A stretch of DNA of 64,000 nt. Origin: Flavobacterium sp. N3904 (GTDB lineage Bacteria > Bacteroidota > Bacteroidia > Flavobacteriales > Flavobacteriaceae). Each line of letters begins with the position of its first letter. Within the stretch, counting starts at the first letter, position 1. The DNA lies in the NCBI RefSeq assembly GCF_025947305.1, contig NZ_CP110009.1, positions 558,001 through 622,000 on the forward strand, written 5' to 3'. This document shows positions 44,268 to 53,640 of this stretch, piece by piece. The notes beneath the pieces were generated by a model. The model had not been told where the DNA came from. It ran no database searches and saw only the letters and a program-made list of their open reading frames with translations. Both the position numbers and the translations under genes were made by a program.

Positions 44268-44711
44268 TTATTTTCTTCTCTCAACAAAAAAACGTTTCAT
44301 CAATTCCGAAGCCTCATTCGCCATAACTCCACGAACAACAATGGTTCTGGGATGTAACTGAGTGCCCATTTTCACAAAACCACGATGTTCATCGGTGGCA
44401 CCATACACAATTTTAGTAATCTGACTCCAATACAAGGCTCCCGCACACATTTGGCAAGGCTCAATTGTTACGTAAAGCGTACAGTCTTTCAGGTATTTTC
44501 CGCCAAGGAAATTGGCAGCAGCAGTTATGGCCTGCATTTCGGCGTGGGCAGTAACATCATTGAGCAATTCGGTTAAATTATGGCTTCGGGCAATGACGGT
44601 ATCATTAACCACAACAACGGCTCCTACAGGAATTTCGCCTTTATCAAAAGCCATTTCAGCTTCCTGCAAAGCTTTTTTCATAAAGTACTCGTCCGTAAAA
44701 ATGTTTTCCAT
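44268..44711 (-). CDS. tadA: tRNA-specific adenosine deaminase / nucleoside deaminase
   Basis: The cytidine-deaminase fold has the zinc motif TAHAEMQAI (His and catalytic Glu) with PCQMCAGAL. The C-terminal FFVERRK is as in TadA. TadA converts A34 to inosine in tRNA-Arg; some relatives act on free guanine. I chose the Met at 44711 (MENIFTDEYFMKKALQEAE), since the upstream extension is not conserved and overlaps the promoter region. A TATTTTTG box at 44753-44760 on this strand fits its -7 element. It is divergent from dxs. Confidence 0.9.
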   Translation of the reverse strand: MENIFTDEYFMKKALQEAEMAFDKGEIPVGAVVVVNDTVIARSHNLTELLNDVTAHAEMQAITAAANFLGGKYLKDCTLYVTIEPCQMCAGALYWSQITKIVYGATDEHRGFVKMGTQLHPRTIVVRGVMANEASELMKRFFVERRK

Positions 44712-44752
44712 AAGTCCCCAAGTCCCACAAAGGGAATTATTAAGTTGCCGTA

Positions 44753-44760
44753 CAAAAATA
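44753..44760 (-). promoter_or_regulatory. -7 box TATTTTTG for tadA
   Basis: Matches TAnnTTTG, 41 bases upstream of the chosen tadA start. The -33 element is weak. Confidence 0.45.
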
Positions 44761-44795
44761 GAAAACAAAACCGTAAATTCGCTTTTTAAACTATA

Positions 44796-46577
44796 ATGAA
44801 AAGCAACTTACTCGAAAACATCCATTCTCCAATTGATTTACGCCAACTTGACGAAGCACAACTTCCGCAACTGGCACAAGAATTACGTGACTTTATCATC
44901 AATATTGTCGCGACCAAAGAAGGTCATCTTGGCGCCAGTCTAGGCGTGGTGGAACTCACAATTGCTTTGCATTATGTTTTTAACACACCCGAAGATTTAT
45001 TGGTTTGGGATGTTGGCCATCAAGCTTACGGACATAAAATTCTTACCGAAAGAAGAGCTGTTTTCCATACCAATCGTCAATTGGGCGGAATTTCTGGTTT
45101 TCCAAAAAGAAGCGAGAGCATTTACGATACTTTTGGTGTTGGCCACTCCTCCACTTCTATTTCGGCAGCGCTTGGAATGGCAATTGCTTCCAATTTAAAA
45201 GGTGATTTCGAAAAACAACACATAGCAATTATTGGCGATGCTTCTATAGCTTCAGGAATGGCTTTTGAAGGACTGAATCACGCCGGAGTAACTGATGCCA
45301 ATTTACTGGTTATCCTCAACGATAATGCAATCGGAATTGACCCAAGTGTTGGCGCACTCAAAAAATACCTCACTTCGGTAAAACAAGGAAAAAACCCGAG
45401 ACAAAACAATATGATTCGGTCACTGAATTTCGATTATTCCGGACCGATTGATGGTAATGATATTTATGCCGTTATAAAAGAACTGAAGCGTTTACAAAAA
45501 ATAAAAGGACCAAAGTTTTTACATATTATTACAACCAAAGGCAAAGGTCTTCAACAAGCCGAAGAAAATCAGGTAAAATATCATGCTCCGGGAAAATTTG
45601 ACGCCAATACTGGCGAAATTATTATAAAATCGGAAGAAAATTTACCTCCAAAATACCAAGATGTATTTGGCCTGACTCTTTTGGATTTAGCCAAAAAAAA
45701 TGAAAAAATTGTTGGTATTACTCCCGCCATGCCATCTGGAAGTTCGTTAAAATTTATGATGGAGGCGTTCCCGAAACGCGCTTTTGATGTAGGCATTGCC
45801 GAACAACATGCAGTAACATTGTCCGCAGGAATGGCTACACAAGGCCTGATTGTGTATTGCAATATTTATTCGACTTTTTTACAAAGAGCTTACGATCAAG
45901 TAATCCACGATGTGGCTTTGCAAAATTTACCGGTAATTTTTTGTCTCGACCGGGCCGGTTTGGTTGGCGAAGATGGAGCCACACACCATGGCGTTTTTGA
46001 TTTGGCTTACTTACGTTGCATTCCAAACCTGATTGTTTATGCACCATTAAACGAGATTGAACTGCAAAACATTTTGCATACTGCCCAATTGGGTTTAAAT
46101 CATCCTATTGCCATTCGTTATCCTAGAGGTCGCGGTGTAACCAAAAATTGGGAAAGATTGCATTTAGGAAAATATGAAACCATAGAAATTGGAAAAGCAA
46201 AACTGCTTCAAAGTGGAGCCAAAGTTGCCATTTTATCTACTGGAGCAATTGGAAACAATGTCACTTTGGCTTTGTCCAAAATACAACCACCCGAAAATTT
46301 TGCCCATTATGATTTCGCTTTTGTTAAACCATTGGATGAGAACGAACTACACACTATTTTTAGCCAATTCGAAACTATAATAACTATTGAAGATGGAGTG
46401 ATAAAAGGCGGTTTCGGAAATGGAATTCTGGAATTTGCTGCAACCTATCGTTACAATTCAAAAATCCAACTCTTGGGAATTCCGGATGAATTTATTGAAC
46501 AGGGCTCTATCGATGAATTACAACAATATTGCGGAATTTCCGTTGAAAGTTTAGAGATAATTTTCTCAAGTTATTGA
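44796..46577 (+). CDS. dxs: 1-deoxy-D-xylulose-5-phosphate synthase
   Basis: DXS condenses pyruvate with glyceraldehyde 3-phosphate in the first step of the MEP isoprenoid pathway. The 593-residue product has the TPP and Mg binding GDASIASGMAFEGLNH..NDNAIGID, the EGHLGASLGVVELTIALHYVF entry, LDRAGLVGEDGATHHGVFDL, and RYPRGRG. Length is a little shorter than E. coli Dxs (620). Isoprenoid precursors would feed the GGGP synthase and menaquinone. A DUF3078 gene follows 23 bp downstream. Confidence 0.97.
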   Translation: MKSNLLENIHSPIDLRQLDEAQLPQLAQELRDFIINIVATKEGHLGASLGVVELTIALHYVFNTPEDLLVWDVGHQAYGHKILTERRAVFHTNRQLGGISGFPKRSESIYDTFGVGHSSTSISAALGMAIASNLKGDFEKQHIAIIGDASIASGMAFEGLNHAGVTDANLLVILNDNAIGIDPSVGALKKYLTSVKQGKNPRQNNMIRSLNFDYSGPIDGNDIYAVIKELKRLQKIKGPKFLHIITTKGKGLQQAEENQVKYHAPGKFDANTGEIIIKSEENLPPKYQDVFGLTLLDLAKKNEKIVGITPAMPSGSSLKFMMEAFPKRAFDVGIAEQHAVTLSAGMATQGLIVYCNIYSTFLQRAYDQVIHDVALQNLPVIFCLDRAGLVGEDGATHHGVFDLAYLRCIPNLIVYAPLNEIELQNILHTAQLGLNHPIAIRYPRGRGVTKNWERLHLGKYETIEIGKAKLLQSGAKVAILSTGAIGNNVTLALSKIQPPENFAHYDFAFVKPLDENELHTIFSQFETIITIEDGVIKGGFGNGILEFAATYRYNSKIQLLGIPDEFIEQGSIDELQQYCGISVESLEIIFSSY

Positions 46578-46600
46578 AATTAATTATTTTTCGCCCTTAA

Positions 46601-47629
46601 ATGCCACACACCATTATGCGATTACAACCTACATTATTTTTATTGCTTTTTTTAGTTTTTTCGACAACTAGTTTCTCTCAAATTACAATTGTAACAAAAC
46701 TGCCCGATTCAACAACAACTCAAAAAAAGAAAGTCAACCCCGAAACAATTATTACAAAAATTGATACCGTCCCCACTTCGCATTGGACCAACAAAAATAT
46801 GTTGGGTATTGACATCTCCGAAATTGCCTTTGTGAATTGGAGTGCTGGTGGTACGAGTGCTATTACTGGATTACTGAAAGGGCATCTTAAACGAGATTAC
46901 AAAGACGAAAATCAAGTTTGGTCAAACGAACTTATTTTTAGATATGGTTTAAACAAACAAGAAGGAGTCGAGCTAAGAAAAACCGACGATGTTTTCAGGA
47001 TTAATTCGACTTACGGCTATCGAAAAGACACACTATCGAATTGGTATCATTCGGCTAAATTCAATTTTAATACTCAATTTTCGGCAGGATATAATTATCC
47101 CGACACTGACAACCCAATCTCAAAACCTTTTGCACCAGCCTATACCTTCTTGGGGATTGGTTCTGAATACATCAATAAAGCAGAAAAATTTAAATTCTAT
47201 ATTTCTCCTTTGACATTAAAGAACACATTGGTATTGGATCAAACACTTGCTAATGCAGGTGCTTATGGCGTTACAAAGGCCATATATGATGCTCAAGGAA
47301 ACATAATTACTGAAGGGAAACAATCAAAAACAGAGCTTGGTATTCTGGTAACTTCTTACATTGAAAGGGAAGTTTTTACCAACATTACATTAAAAAACCG
47401 CTTGAGTTTGTACACGGACTATATCCATAATTTTGGCAATATTGATGTCGATTGGCAATTTTATGCAGATTTAAAAGTAAATCAATATGTAAAAGCGAAT
47501 ATTGGGTTCAATCTGGTGTATGATGAAGATATTGATGTTATAGATGATCAAAACGGAGTTCTTGTAAATGTAGGGCCAAAGGTACAGTTAAAACAAGTTT
47601 TGGGTGTTGGTCTTGAATATAATTTTTAA
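46601..47629 (+). CDS. DUF3078 family outer-membrane beta-barrel protein
   Basis: A signal peptide (FLLLFLVFSTTSFSQ) is followed by a Thr/Lys-rich linker. A beta-strand-rich domain follows, with WTNKNMLGIDISEIAFVNWSAGGTSAITGLLKGHL and FRINSTYGYRKDTLSNWYHSAKFNFNTQFSAGYNYP, and an aromatic terminus GLEYNF. This is the DUF3078 pattern of Bacteroidota, function unknown. An alternative start is the Met at 46616. The short gap to dxs suggests cotranscription, ending at the terminator at 47633-47668. Confidence 0.88.
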   Translation: MPHTIMRLQPTLFLLLFLVFSTTSFSQITIVTKLPDSTTTQKKKVNPETIITKIDTVPTSHWTNKNMLGIDISEIAFVNWSAGGTSAITGLLKGHLKRDYKDENQVWSNELIFRYGLNKQEGVELRKTDDVFRINSTYGYRKDTLSNWYHSAKFNFNTQFSAGYNYPDTDNPISKPFAPAYTFLGIGSEYINKAEKFKFYISPLTLKNTLVLDQTLANAGAYGVTKAIYDAQGNIITEGKQSKTELGILVTSYIEREVFTNITLKNRLSLYTDYIHNFGNIDVDWQFYADLKVNQYVKANIGFNLVYDEDIDVIDDQNGVLVNVGPKVQLKQVLGVGLEYNF

Positions 47630-47632
47630 AAC

Positions 47633-47668
47633 AAAAAAACGGCTGTATAAATAACAGCCGTTTTTCGC
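47633..47668. terminator. Bidirectional terminator
   Basis: AAAAACGGCTGT (47635-47646) pairs with ACAGCCGTTTTT (47654-47665) around a seven-base loop, between convergent genes. Confidence 0.93.
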
Positions 47669-47690
47669 TTAGTTTATAAACTCCTCAATT

Positions 47691-50354
47691 CTAGTTTATA
47701 ATTATTTTTTCTACATAATTTAAACCTTCACCTTTTACACTTAGGATGTATATTCCTTTTGAAAGAGTACTTAAATCAATACTCTTTTTACCGTTGAAAT
47801 CTGTATTCTCAATAGAGAGCATCTCCCTGCCGGTAATGTCATTGATTTTAATATTTGCTTTGCCTACATATTGATTTATCTGAATAGTTATAAGTCCAGT
47901 TGATGGATTTGGAAAAGTACTCATCACATTTTTACTTTCAAAATCCTGTACAGCCAGCACACAATTTGCCCCTGCTGCAGGCATTGTGAAATCTTCAACT
48001 TGATCATTTCCTATATTTTTGTCTCCAGCAGAAGCATTTTTACCTACTCCTCTAGCTGCAAAAACCTCCCATATCATACAATAATCCTTTCCTCCAGTTA
48101 TTGCCTGATCAGCTGCTATTATCGCATTTCTTCCACTCACGAAAGTAGGGCTACATGGTTGTAATTTAATACCATCAAGTACTATCCGCATAATTTTATT
48201 ATTTCCACCTTTGCCTGAATATTTATTGTCGTCATAGCCGTATTTATTAATATAAGCCCATGACAAATCCCATAAAATACTAGCCCAAACAGTACCTATT
48301 CCATGTTCTTCTGTTAGTTCAACGCCTTCGTCATCTGTGTATTGAAAATTATTTGTGTCAGCATAAGTTAAAGGATTAATTGTTTTATCTGTAGAATAGG
48401 GATAATCTCGTATTCCGGCTCCATCAACAGCTTGACTGGACACAAAAGTTCCAATTCCTTTTTTGGTAGTACCTATATCTCCAGGTTTTAATTGCATCAT
48501 CAAAGCAATCCAATCCGACCATCCTTCTCCCATTTGATCCGTGTTGTCCAAACAACTTGAATTGTTTCGACCACCGGCTAAACGAGTAGAAATTCCATGC
48601 CCATACTCATGAGCAATAATTCCGTTATCAAAATCCCCATCAGAATTTACAAAAGGATTTGCCGCCAATTGTAATTTTACATTAACTGCTTGAGTTTGCA
48701 TTTGAGTAATTAAGGATTCTCCCAGTTCTTGGGTTACGCTTATTGCAGGAATTGTAATCGTTGCATCAGCACCTGACATCGTAATTTCGCCTTCTTTATT
48801 ATTCACCACAATTACAGCATTTGCCCCTGCATCTTGAGCGAATTTAACTTTCACAGTAAAATTACAACCTCCCCTTCTAAGAATAACAATTTTTCCGTTT
48901 AAAGCAGCTGCGTTTGCTGGTGCAAAACAACCTTCATCTGCCACATTAGTGGCGTTTACGTATAAAACCAAATCCGATTGTAAAAAAGAAGGAATAATTG
49001 GCAAATCTACATGCCCTGGATCAAACCCATTTTGTCTTGCTACATAACTCCCAGCTAAAGAAGAAGGAGATGTAATAATTAACGGTTTGATTTCTGGTCC
49101 ATAATTCCAAAGAAACATTTGCATTCTGCCATTCTCACCATCAATTCCTGATGAAAAGTTAGCATTGTTTATGCTTTGCACCGTAAGCTCTGATCCGTCT
49201 TGTGCATCTGCATAGACAAAATCTTGTCCAGTTCCGCCTTTACCATAATTATTTTTTTGGAAATTCCCGTTTGCTTCGTTAAATCCATATTGATACCAAA
49301 CATCATGCATGATATTATTCATGTAAAATAAATTGGTATTTGCTGCATCTATAGAACTAGATGCAGATGCATTTGTCCCCAAATACGGAAAATCAAAAAC
49401 TAGTGAAGTACCTCCGTTTGGACTAGTCCCCACGGTATCATCATCTCCATCCATATCGTCTTGAGCCCAAACATTATTTCCTCTGGTTATGGTATATTCA
49501 GCACCCAAAACACCATTGGTATCGTGCCAGCCAAAAGGAGATGCAGTCGCATTTGATGGATTTGAAATTAATTTTCTTGCACTATGGTTGGGGCTTTCAT
49601 AATTAAAAGGAACAACATTATAGGTTCCTTCCGAAGCTAAAGTTACTTTTTTAGTATATAATTGTTTGTAAGTTAAAGGACTTGGGTCTAATAATAAATC
49701 AGCACTAACAGCTGGAAATTGCTGTTTTTTATCAAAATTACAAGATAAAATACGATCCTTTTTTTCTAAAATTTTCCCTGTAAGGGCATCAACTCGAATA
49801 CTCCATTTGTGTTTTGGAGCAGTTGTAGTTATAGTAAAATCCCAAGCTAAAACTAATGTATTCTCTTTTGTGGAATGGTAAACTAAATTGGCAGAAACAG
49901 GCAAACCTTTCGTTAAACCATTACTAATTAAAACTTTGTACTGGCTTTTTGTTTCCAAAATAGTAAAAGGAGCCGATGCAGTAATTTTCAATTGTTGATA
50001 GGCTTTTGCCAAAGCTTGAATCGCAGAAAGGGTTGGAGTTATTGCATTTACTTTTTTAGACACATTGGCGACAAACTTTTTTTCAACATCGATTACTTGT
50101 CCGTCTTTTATCGCAAAATTTGAAACTGCTCTATAGATTTCAATGCCTTGATATCTTTGCAAAACATAACAATTTGTTATTTTTGAACTTGTAGACGAGC
50201 CCTCACTTTCAATAATCCAATCTTTTGTATCATTGCTGGTTAACTCTAATTTTGCTGTGTTTTTATTTAGATATTTTTGAATAATTTCTTCATTGGTTTG
50301 AGAAAAGGCAAATATGGGTACTAAATAAAGAATAAATAAAGTAATTTTTTTCAT
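47691..50354 (-). CDS. T9SS-secreted M36 (fungalysin) metallopeptidase
   Basis: An 887-residue secreted protease from the Met at 50354 (MKKITLFILYLVPIFAFSQ). An FTP-type propeptide (about 20-230) precedes the M36 domain with zinc motif HEYGH (His582, Glu583, His586). An inserted PA domain lies earlier (GCFAPANAAALNGKIVILRRGGCNFTVKVKFAQDAGANAVIVV, about 465-510). The C-terminal 75 residues form a type A sorting domain (STFPNPSTGLITIQI...LSTLSKGIYILSV), which targets the type IX secretion system. The longer reading frame upstream of the signal peptide is not used. A TACGTTTG box lies at 50394-50401. Confidence 0.95.
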   Translation of the reverse strand: MKKITLFILYLVPIFAFSQTNEEIIQKYLNKNTAKLELTSNDTKDWIIESEGSSTSSKITNCYVLQRYQGIEIYRAVSNFAIKDGQVIDVEKKFVANVSKKVNAITPTLSAIQALAKAYQQLKITASAPFTILETKSQYKVLISNGLTKGLPVSANLVYHSTKENTLVLAWDFTITTTAPKHKWSIRVDALTGKILEKKDRILSCNFDKKQQFPAVSADLLLDPSPLTYKQLYTKKVTLASEGTYNVVPFNYESPNHSARKLISNPSNATASPFGWHDTNGVLGAEYTITRGNNVWAQDDMDGDDDTVGTSPNGGTSLVFDFPYLGTNASASSSIDAANTNLFYMNNIMHDVWYQYGFNEANGNFQKNNYGKGGTGQDFVYADAQDGSELTVQSINNANFSSGIDGENGRMQMFLWNYGPEIKPLIITSPSSLAGSYVARQNGFDPGHVDLPIIPSFLQSDLVLYVNATNVADEGCFAPANAAALNGKIVILRRGGCNFTVKVKFAQDAGANAVIVVNNKEGEITMSGADATITIPAISVTQELGESLITQMQTQAVNVKLQLAANPFVNSDGDFDNGIIAHEYGHGISTRLAGGRNNSSCLDNTDQMGEGWSDWIALMMQLKPGDIGTTKKGIGTFVSSQAVDGAGIRDYPYSTDKTINPLTYADTNNFQYTDDEGVELTEEHGIGTVWASILWDLSWAYINKYGYDDNKYSGKGGNNKIMRIVLDGIKLQPCSPTFVSGRNAIIAADQAITGGKDYCMIWEVFAARGVGKNASAGDKNIGNDQVEDFTMPAAGANCVLAVQDFESKNVMSTFPNPSTGLITIQINQYVGKANIKINDITGREMLSIENTDFNGKKSIDLSTLSKGIYILSVKGEGLNYVEKIIIN

Positions 50355-50393
50355 GCTCCGGTTGATTTTAATTAAAATGGTAGTTAATACGTA

Positions 50394-50401
50394 CAAACGT
50401 A
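50394..50401 (-). promoter_or_regulatory. -7 box TACGTTTG for the M36 protease
   Basis: Matches TAnnTTTG, 39 bases upstream of the signal-peptide Met, within a very AT-rich spacer. Confidence 0.5.
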
Positions 50402-50449
50402 AACATATTTTATGGTAATTTAACTTTTTAATTAAATAAAGTTATTATT

Positions 50450-51793
50450 TTAACTTTTTCCTGCTGTTATTGTCTTATAAAACAATAAAGCATTCCCATC
50501 TGTGAGCATCGAAACGAAATGACAGATATGAAGTAGTCTTTCATATAGATTTTCCTTTTCTAAATGATGCTTTTCAGGCAGCATCTTTAGTATTAGCCCG
50601 TCGTAATTGGAAGTTTTTCCTTCGTATTTATTATTAAAAGCAGTGATAAATTTATCCAATAACGTTTGAATAATTTGATAACCAACTATTTCCTTCTCCA
50701 CCACTTCACGACTTTGATAGATATTTTTGACGCTAATCTTAATTATATCGTCCATTTGCGCCTTGTATTTACTCTTATCCGTCAATGCAAATGGAAATTT
50801 TCCTTGCATAATAGCTTCTTCGTTTTCAATAAAAACTTTTACGGCATCATTGATTAAACTTCCAATCGCTAATGCTCTCAAATAACTGATTCGATCTTCT
50901 TTGGTTTCTAAAGTCTTGTATTTAGAAGTGTCAATGCTGTCTTTGACCAATTTGATTAAATACTCCAAAGCAAAATCTTCGGAGACCAAACCTAAATTGA
51001 TTCCATCCTCGAAATCAATTATAGTGTAACAAATATCATCGGCTGCTTCAACTAAGTAAGCCAATGGATGTCTTTCAAAACCAATGTCTTTTCCGGTTTT
51101 ATTCGCAATCATCCCCATATCTAAAGCTACTTCCTGAAAGAAAGCTTTATCAGTTTGAAAAAAACCATATTTTTTGTCGGCAATATTTTGGGTAGGCTTC
51201 TTGGGTAAACTTTCTTTTGGGTATTTCATAAAAGCACCAAGAGTGGCGTAGGAAAGCCTAATTCCACCTTCAACACCCGGACGCGAACTGTTCAAAACCG
51301 AAAATCCATTGGCATTCCCTTCAAAATCTACCAAATCCTGCCATTCTTTTGCTGATAATTGCTCTTTATATTTTAAACCATTTCCTATCGAAAAATACTC
51401 CCCTATGGCTTTTTCCCCCGAATGTCCAAAAGGAGGGTTGCCAATATCATGCGCCAAGGATGCGGCGGCTACAATAGCACCAAAATCATTCATTTGATAG
51501 CCGTGCACTTCCTGCAAATACGGATATTTTTCCAATATTTTTTTTCCAACCAATCGTCCTAATGAGCGTCCCACAACCGAAACTTCCAAACTGTGTGTTA
51601 AGCGGGTATGCACAAAATCGGTTTTGGAAAGCGGAATCACCTGTGTTTTGTCCTGCAAACTTCTAAAAGCGGAAGAGAATATGATTCGATCATAATCGAC
51701 TTCGAATCCCAAACGGGTTTCGTCTTGCTCGATTCTTAATCTTTTACCTGTATCTCCTTGTCTTTTTAGTGATAATAATTGTTCCCAGTTCAT
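50450..51793 (-). CDS. dgt: Deoxyguanosinetriphosphate triphosphohydrolase family (dNTPase)
   Basis: The HD-domain signature is present: RLTHSLEVSVVGRSLG (His67) and SLAHDIGNPPFGHSGE (His115, Asp116), with VDFEGNANGF and YLVEAADDICYTIIDFEDG. Such enzymes hydrolyse dNTPs to nucleosides and triphosphate, setting dNTP pools and sometimes limiting phage. The 447-residue length fits the Bacteroidota subgroup. It has a TATCTTTG box at 51850-51857 and a small TCCCG/CGGGA hairpin in its leader (51812-51830). Confidence 0.94.
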   Translation of the reverse strand: MNWEQLLSLKRQGDTGKRLRIEQDETRLGFEVDYDRIIFSSAFRSLQDKTQVIPLSKTDFVHTRLTHSLEVSVVGRSLGRLVGKKILEKYPYLQEVHGYQMNDFGAIVAAASLAHDIGNPPFGHSGEKAIGEYFSIGNGLKYKEQLSAKEWQDLVDFEGNANGFSVLNSSRPGVEGGIRLSYATLGAFMKYPKESLPKKPTQNIADKKYGFFQTDKAFFQEVALDMGMIANKTGKDIGFERHPLAYLVEAADDICYTIIDFEDGINLGLVSEDFALEYLIKLVKDSIDTSKYKTLETKEDRISYLRALAIGSLINDAVKVFIENEEAIMQGKFPFALTDKSKYKAQMDDIIKISVKNIYQSREVVEKEIVGYQIIQTLLDKFITAFNNKYEGKTSNYDGLILKMLPEKHHLEKENLYERLLHICHFVSMLTDGNALLFYKTITAGKS

Positions 51794-51849
51794 TCTGATT
51801 TAGATTTTTTAGTCCCGAAAAATAACGGGAGTTGATTTTAGAATAACTC

Positions 51850-51857
51850 CAAAGATA
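51850..51857 (-). promoter_or_regulatory. -7 box TATCTTTG for dgt
   Basis: Matches TAnnTTTG, about 57 bases upstream of the dgt start; the leader contains the TCCCG/CGGGA hairpin. Confidence 0.45.
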
Positions 51858-51890
51858 AAGGAAATATCGAATCTGATTATTGCATTCAAA

Positions 51891-51921
51891 ACAAAAAGCG
51901 ACCAAAATTGACCGCTCTTTG
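51891..51921 (-). terminator. Probable terminator of the RDD gene
   Basis: On the minus strand AGCGGTCAA pairs imperfectly (two G-U) with TTGGTCGCT and is followed by a T-rich tract, 24 bases past the RDD stop. Confidence 0.65.
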
Positions 51922-51944
51922 ATTAATATTCTATTTCTTCTCTA

Positions 51945-52424
51945 TCAAGGCAAAATAATAATTCTCTTTTGCTTTTCAAACTGGTGTTTTTTAACCACAT
52001 AGGTTTCTGACATAGAATCATGCCATCCTCCTGCCTCGCCTCCTAAAAAAGAAAAAACTTCAAACGGAATAAATCGACAAAGTGTACGTTTTAAGATGCT
52101 TTTGTATTTGGGCTTTGAACCATCTTTCATTATCACATAGGTTTGGGTCAAGAATTTAGCAAGAGAACGAGAGAAATACAGCTCGGTTAAATAATAGTAA
52201 AATCCTGCAATGATAGCAAAAGAAAGCCCTTTTTCTAATATTCCCATAGTGCCAATCCAAGTCTTCAGGATGGCGCTGTTGGCAACATCGGCAAATATGG
52301 CGATTGTTGCTCCAACACTGATCCAAATCACATATTCACACGCTAAATCTAGTATTAAGTTTAAGAAACGCTGTCCTCTAGAAGCTAATAAATCATCGGT
52401 AACTGTAAATTTTTTATTTTCCAT
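51945..52424 (-). CDS. RDD family membrane protein
   Basis: A 159-residue integral membrane protein. The RDD pattern is seen as ASRGQRFLNLILDLACEYVIW (Arg and Asp of the name), with SRSLAKFLTQTYVIMKDGSKPKYKSILKRTLCRFIPFEVFSFL later. Three to four membrane segments are visible. Some RDD proteins are Na+/H+ antiporters, but for most, including this one, the role is unknown. It stands between dgt and the AAA ATPase gene on the same strand. Confidence 0.88.
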   Translation of the reverse strand: MENKKFTVTDDLLASRGQRFLNLILDLACEYVIWISVGATIAIFADVANSAILKTWIGTMGILEKGLSFAIIAGFYYYLTELYFSRSLAKFLTQTYVIMKDGSKPKYKSILKRTLCRFIPFEVFSFLGGEAGGWHDSMSETYVVKKHQFEKQKRIIILP

Positions 52425-52550
52425 TTTTTCGGTATTTTATTTATACAACAGACCCTCTGTCTATATATAACCTACTCAAATATAAGGATTTATTTTTATA
52501 TTAACGAATTAAGAAGCCCCCAATAGTCTGGTTATTTATCAATCAAAAAA

Positions 52551-53276
52551 CTACAATTTGTTTGGGTCTAAAGTCTTTTGTTTTTTTATCTCCGCCTGGA
52601 TGATATTATTTTTCACTTCTTTGAGCAAATGATTTTTCGCTTCTGCAAAAGTAATGTCATAAACACGATTCATTTCTTGAAATTCCAACGGAAATTTAGA
52701 AAGAAGTTTTGTGTAATAACTATCTAGAACTTCTCTGGAAGGCGCCGTAAATTCCAATTGCATTTCGAAACGGCGCACCAAAGCCTCGTCTATCATTTGG
52801 ATTTGATTGGTTGCAGCTATTAATACGGAACGATTGGGGAAATTATCTATCAATTGAATAATCGAGTTCACTACTCGTTTCATCTCCGTACTGTCTTTGT
52901 TGTCGTAATCCCGAATTTGACCCAAGGAATCAAATTCATCGAAGAATAAAACCGAACTTTCGTATTGCACTTCTTTGAACAATCCTTCGATATTCTTGGA
53001 GGTTTCCCCTAATTTGGAAGAAACAATCCGGGAGAGATTGACAATGATTAGTTTTTTTTCCAGTTTTCGGGCAATTGCTTTGGCAGTCATTGTTTTGCCA
53101 CAACCTGTTTTGCCGTGCAACAATATTTTATTGACCACAGGCAACTCGTATTGCTCCAAAACTTGACGAAACTGATATTCCTTCAAGAATTGATTGATTT
53201 GCTCGGAAACAGCGTCATTGAATACTACATCTTCAAGTTGAACGATGCTTCGGTCTGTAAAATATAATAAACTCAA
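52551..53276 (-). CDS. Small AAA-family ATPase
   Basis: A single AAA module of 241 residues: Walker A HGKTGCGKTM (about 54-63), Walker B SVLFFDEFDSLG, sensor-1 VLIAATNQ, and the arginine-finger/sensor region DEALVRRFEMQLEF. It lacks an obvious N-terminal substrate-recognition domain, so it probably works with a partner. The nearest candidate genes are the unknown protein upstream and the short antitoxin-like ORF 44 bp upstream. Such stand-alone ATPases can act as chaperones or as parts of defence modules. No evidence decides. Confidence 0.9.
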   Translation of the reverse strand: MSLLYFTDRSIVQLEDVVFNDAVSEQINQFLKEYQFRQVLEQYELPVVNKILLHGKTGCGKTMTAKAIARKLEKKLIIVNLSRIVSSKLGETSKNIEGLFKEVQYESSVLFFDEFDSLGQIRDYDNKDSTEMKRVVNSIIQLIDNFPNRSVLIAATNQIQMIDEALVRRFEMQLEFTAPSREVLDSYYTKLLSKFPLEFQEMNRVYDITFAEAKNHLLKEVKNNIIQAEIKKQKTLDPNKL

Positions 53277-53320
53277 GTGGATTGGATTTTAAATAATGTT
53301 TCTTTTAGAAAATGGATTTA

Positions 53321-53446
53321 TTACTTTCTGATGGTCTTTAAATGTTTTTTTACCTCATCCCAAGTGTACAACTTGGATTTGCCTTCTTCTAAATCCTTAA
53401 TTCGAATATCTAATTCTTTCTTTATGTCTTTAGAAATTTTCATCAT
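53321..53446 (-). CDS. Orphan addiction-module-type antitoxin-like small protein
   Basis: A 41-codon frame on the minus strand (ATG at 53446 or 53443, TAA at 53321-53323). It contains RIKDLEEGKSKLYTWDEVKK, close to the C-terminal part of putative addiction-module component proteins (toxin-binding region). The usual N-terminal segment of these antitoxins (about 70 residues in all) is missing. No toxin gene is adjacent, as the next gene is the AAA ATPase. It has a TAATTTTG box (53470-53477), suggesting that it is transcribed. It could be a remnant or a short functional antitoxin. Confidence 0.65.
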   Translation of the reverse strand: MMKISKDIKKELDIRIKDLEEGKSKLYTWDEVKKHLKTIRK

Positions 53447-53506
53447 AACTCTATTAATATTAAAAACAACAAAATTAAACAAATTTACTCATGAAAACGC
53501 TAACAT

Positions 53507-53597
53507 CTAGCCCCGATTGAAGTGAAAATACTCTTATCTCGCTCCTTTAACGAGATAAAAGATTGCAACGAAAAGCAAGATTAGCTTCTAAAAAAAA
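53507..53597 (+). repeat. Dispersed hairpin repeat, copy E (complete)
   Basis: The element reads CTAGCCCCGATTGAAGTG, a stem TTATCTCG / CGAGATAA (53533-53540, 53550-53557), then GATTGCAACGAAAAGC, GATTAGCTTC and A9. Both conserved ends are intact. Confidence 0.82.
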
Positions 53598-53640
53598 ACA
53601 GCCATCATTACGACAGCTGTACTTTTTAAAAATTAAATCA

